A stretch of DNA of 64,000 nucleotides from Megalobrama amblycephala (taxonomy: Eukaryota; Chordata; Actinopteri; Cypriniformes; Xenocyprididae): assembly GCF_018812025.1 (NCBI RefSeq), contig NC_063061.1:35578115-35642114 (forward strand). Direction: 5' to 3'. Positions 24,426 through 64,000 of this stretch are shown here, piece by piece. A program made the position numbers and the translations under genes. The number at the start of each line of letters is the position of its first letter. Position 1 is the stretch's first letter. Below the pieces are notes generated by a model. It did not search any database. It saw only the letters and a program-made list of their open reading frames with translations, and was not told where the DNA came from.

Positions 24426-24516
24426 AGTTGAACTCTGAAACTCACGTTTGATTCCTGGCTGGTGCAGTGGAGGAACATCTGCAACCATCAACAGCTAAAC
24501 TCTGCACTCGGTGAAG

Positions 24517-62869
<38,353 letters not shown>

Positions 62870-63021
62870 GTGAGACCGTTTGGCTCTAATATCCACCGTC
62901 TGATTGGCCTGACCGTCCCCTGATTCATGACCCCTGTAGTTACACACATTATCACCCAGCAGAGCCGTGATTACAGTGATCACACAGTGTTTGCATAGCA
63001 TTTAGAGTACAATATCATCTG

Positions 63022-63075
63022 ATTCTATTCTATTCTATTCTATTCTATTCTATTCTATTCTATTCTATTCTATTC
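63022..63075. repeat. (CTATT)n pentanucleotide array
   Basis: About ten units. Confidence 0.96.
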
Positions 63076-63387
63076 GTTTATGTTTCTTCCCCTGTCTGTG
63101 TTTCTGTGTCTCAATCTGGCTGTGCTCTTCTCTGGCACTGTAATGAAGTGTAGTCCCTGTAATCACCATGATTTAAGGAGCTGGCTTGCAGTGGTTAGGC
63201 CCAGGGGTGGAGCTGCATGAGGGGGACTAGTCACAGTTTAATTACTGTATTTATAGGAGCTTAAGCCTGGGTGGACGGGCTCAGAGACAGAGCTCTGTAG
63301 GAGGGCTTACATCCACACTCTAATGTATGTAACAATCCAATTTACTCGTGAAATCACACTTAAAAACTCTGGCCTGGCATTGGACAT

Positions 63388-63440
63388 TCTATTCTATTCT
63401 ATTCTATTCTATTCTATTCTATTCTATTCTATTCTATTCT
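63388..63440. repeat. (CTATT)n pentanucleotide array
   Basis: About ten units, same motif and orientation as the array 370 bp upstream. Confidence 0.96.
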
Positions 63441-64000
63441 AAAACCAATGATCCCAGCTCTAAAAACAGGCTGGATGAGTTTTGTCTGAGTCTAATCTGT
63501 AAAATAGTCAATAAACATATTTAAATTCTGTTGAAATTCAGTTCAGAATTTAACTATACTTAGTGTTCAAACCCCCTAACCAGTGGTTTTTCATATTATT
63601 TGTATATTTATATGGTATTATTTAGTAGTATTAGTATTACTACTAATAATATTAATTATTAGTAATTATAGTTAGTAGGAGTATAGTTAGTAGTAATTAT
63701 ATTACTAATTATTAGTAGTATGTATTAATATTTTGAAGTAGCTTATATTTTTATATTATCAGTTTTAATTTGAATTTAATTTTTAGTAATTTTGTTATGT
63801 GGTATTGTAATTTTATTAGTTTTTATTTAATTTTTCTATTTAGCTTTAATTTATATTTGTAAATAAGTATTTTTTAGAAGTTATTTAGTTTAAAGTTTTT
63901 CATGTAGAAGTTTTTCATGTAATATTTATATTTTAATTTTTTTAGGTATTTTGAAAGTAATTTCAAGTTTTTCATGTAATATTTATATTTTATGTTATAT

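Larger units (their letters stand above)
62870..64000 (+). other. sv2c: Start of sv2c intron 8, runs off the window
   Basis: It starts with the donor GTGAGACC. It contains two (CTATT)n arrays (63022-63075 and 63388-63440) and AT-rich sequence. No exon is recognised. Confidence 0.8.

Noticed and set aside
24511..24516. Earlier in-frame GTG start for sv2c
   Set aside because: Vertebrate initiation uses ATG; the ATG at 24517 has good context and matches the conserved MEDxYxDRTS start.

Overview
The window is vertebrate nuclear DNA, almost certainly from a cypriniform (carp/minnow-type) fish. Evidence: intron-interrupted coding sequence with GT..AG junctions, many (GT)n and (AT)n arrays, and a dense population of small DNA-transposon derivatives. 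Many of these are of types I know to be abundant in cyprinid genomes: 'AGGGATAGTTCACCC' hairpin elements with TTAA target duplications, hAT-like elements starting 'TAGGGATGCACCGATC', Tc1/mariner relics, and an L2-like LINE.

One host gene is supported: the 5' two thirds of sv2c, encoding synaptic vesicle glycoprotein 2C, on the + strand. I could assemble a probable non-coding first exon ending at 16413 and seven coding exons: 24330-25108 (start codon 24517), 43320-43500, 45861-46012, 58703-58836, 60434-60523, 60686-60796 and 62781-62869. They splice in frame (phases 1,2,1,0,0,0) into 449 complete codons plus two bases. The product carries the acidic SV2 N-terminus, the first six membrane segments of the major-facilitator fold and the start of the second half; the large luminal loop and the last segments lie beyond 64000.

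Layout: 1-15800 is intergenic and repeat-rich (a 620/360-bp tandem repeat region, a dead Tc1-like transposon, a degenerate minisatellite split by a transposon). 15800-16413 is the putative promoter, a low-repeat block with a consensus RE1/NRSE (REST) site and a CpG-rich first exon. 16414-24329 is intron 1. 25109-43319 is an 18.2-kb intron with a THAP-bearing long-inverted-repeat element, a hAT element with perfect 8-bp target duplication, two copies of a TTAA element and an L2 relic. 46013-58702 is a 12.7-kb intron holding a three-level nest of transposons, a 3.2-kb array of 21-bp repeats grown inside a palindromic element, and an inverted-duplicated mariner inserted into another element.

The most interesting observations concern how repeats touch the gene. 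Two splice acceptors are made of or abut microsatellites (exons 4 and 8), and a transposon copy ends about 25 bp upstream of exon 5 and supplies a plausible branch point. A REST site lies near the promoter, and the leader carries a small upstream ORF. I found no RNA gene, CRISPR array or second protein-coding host gene.
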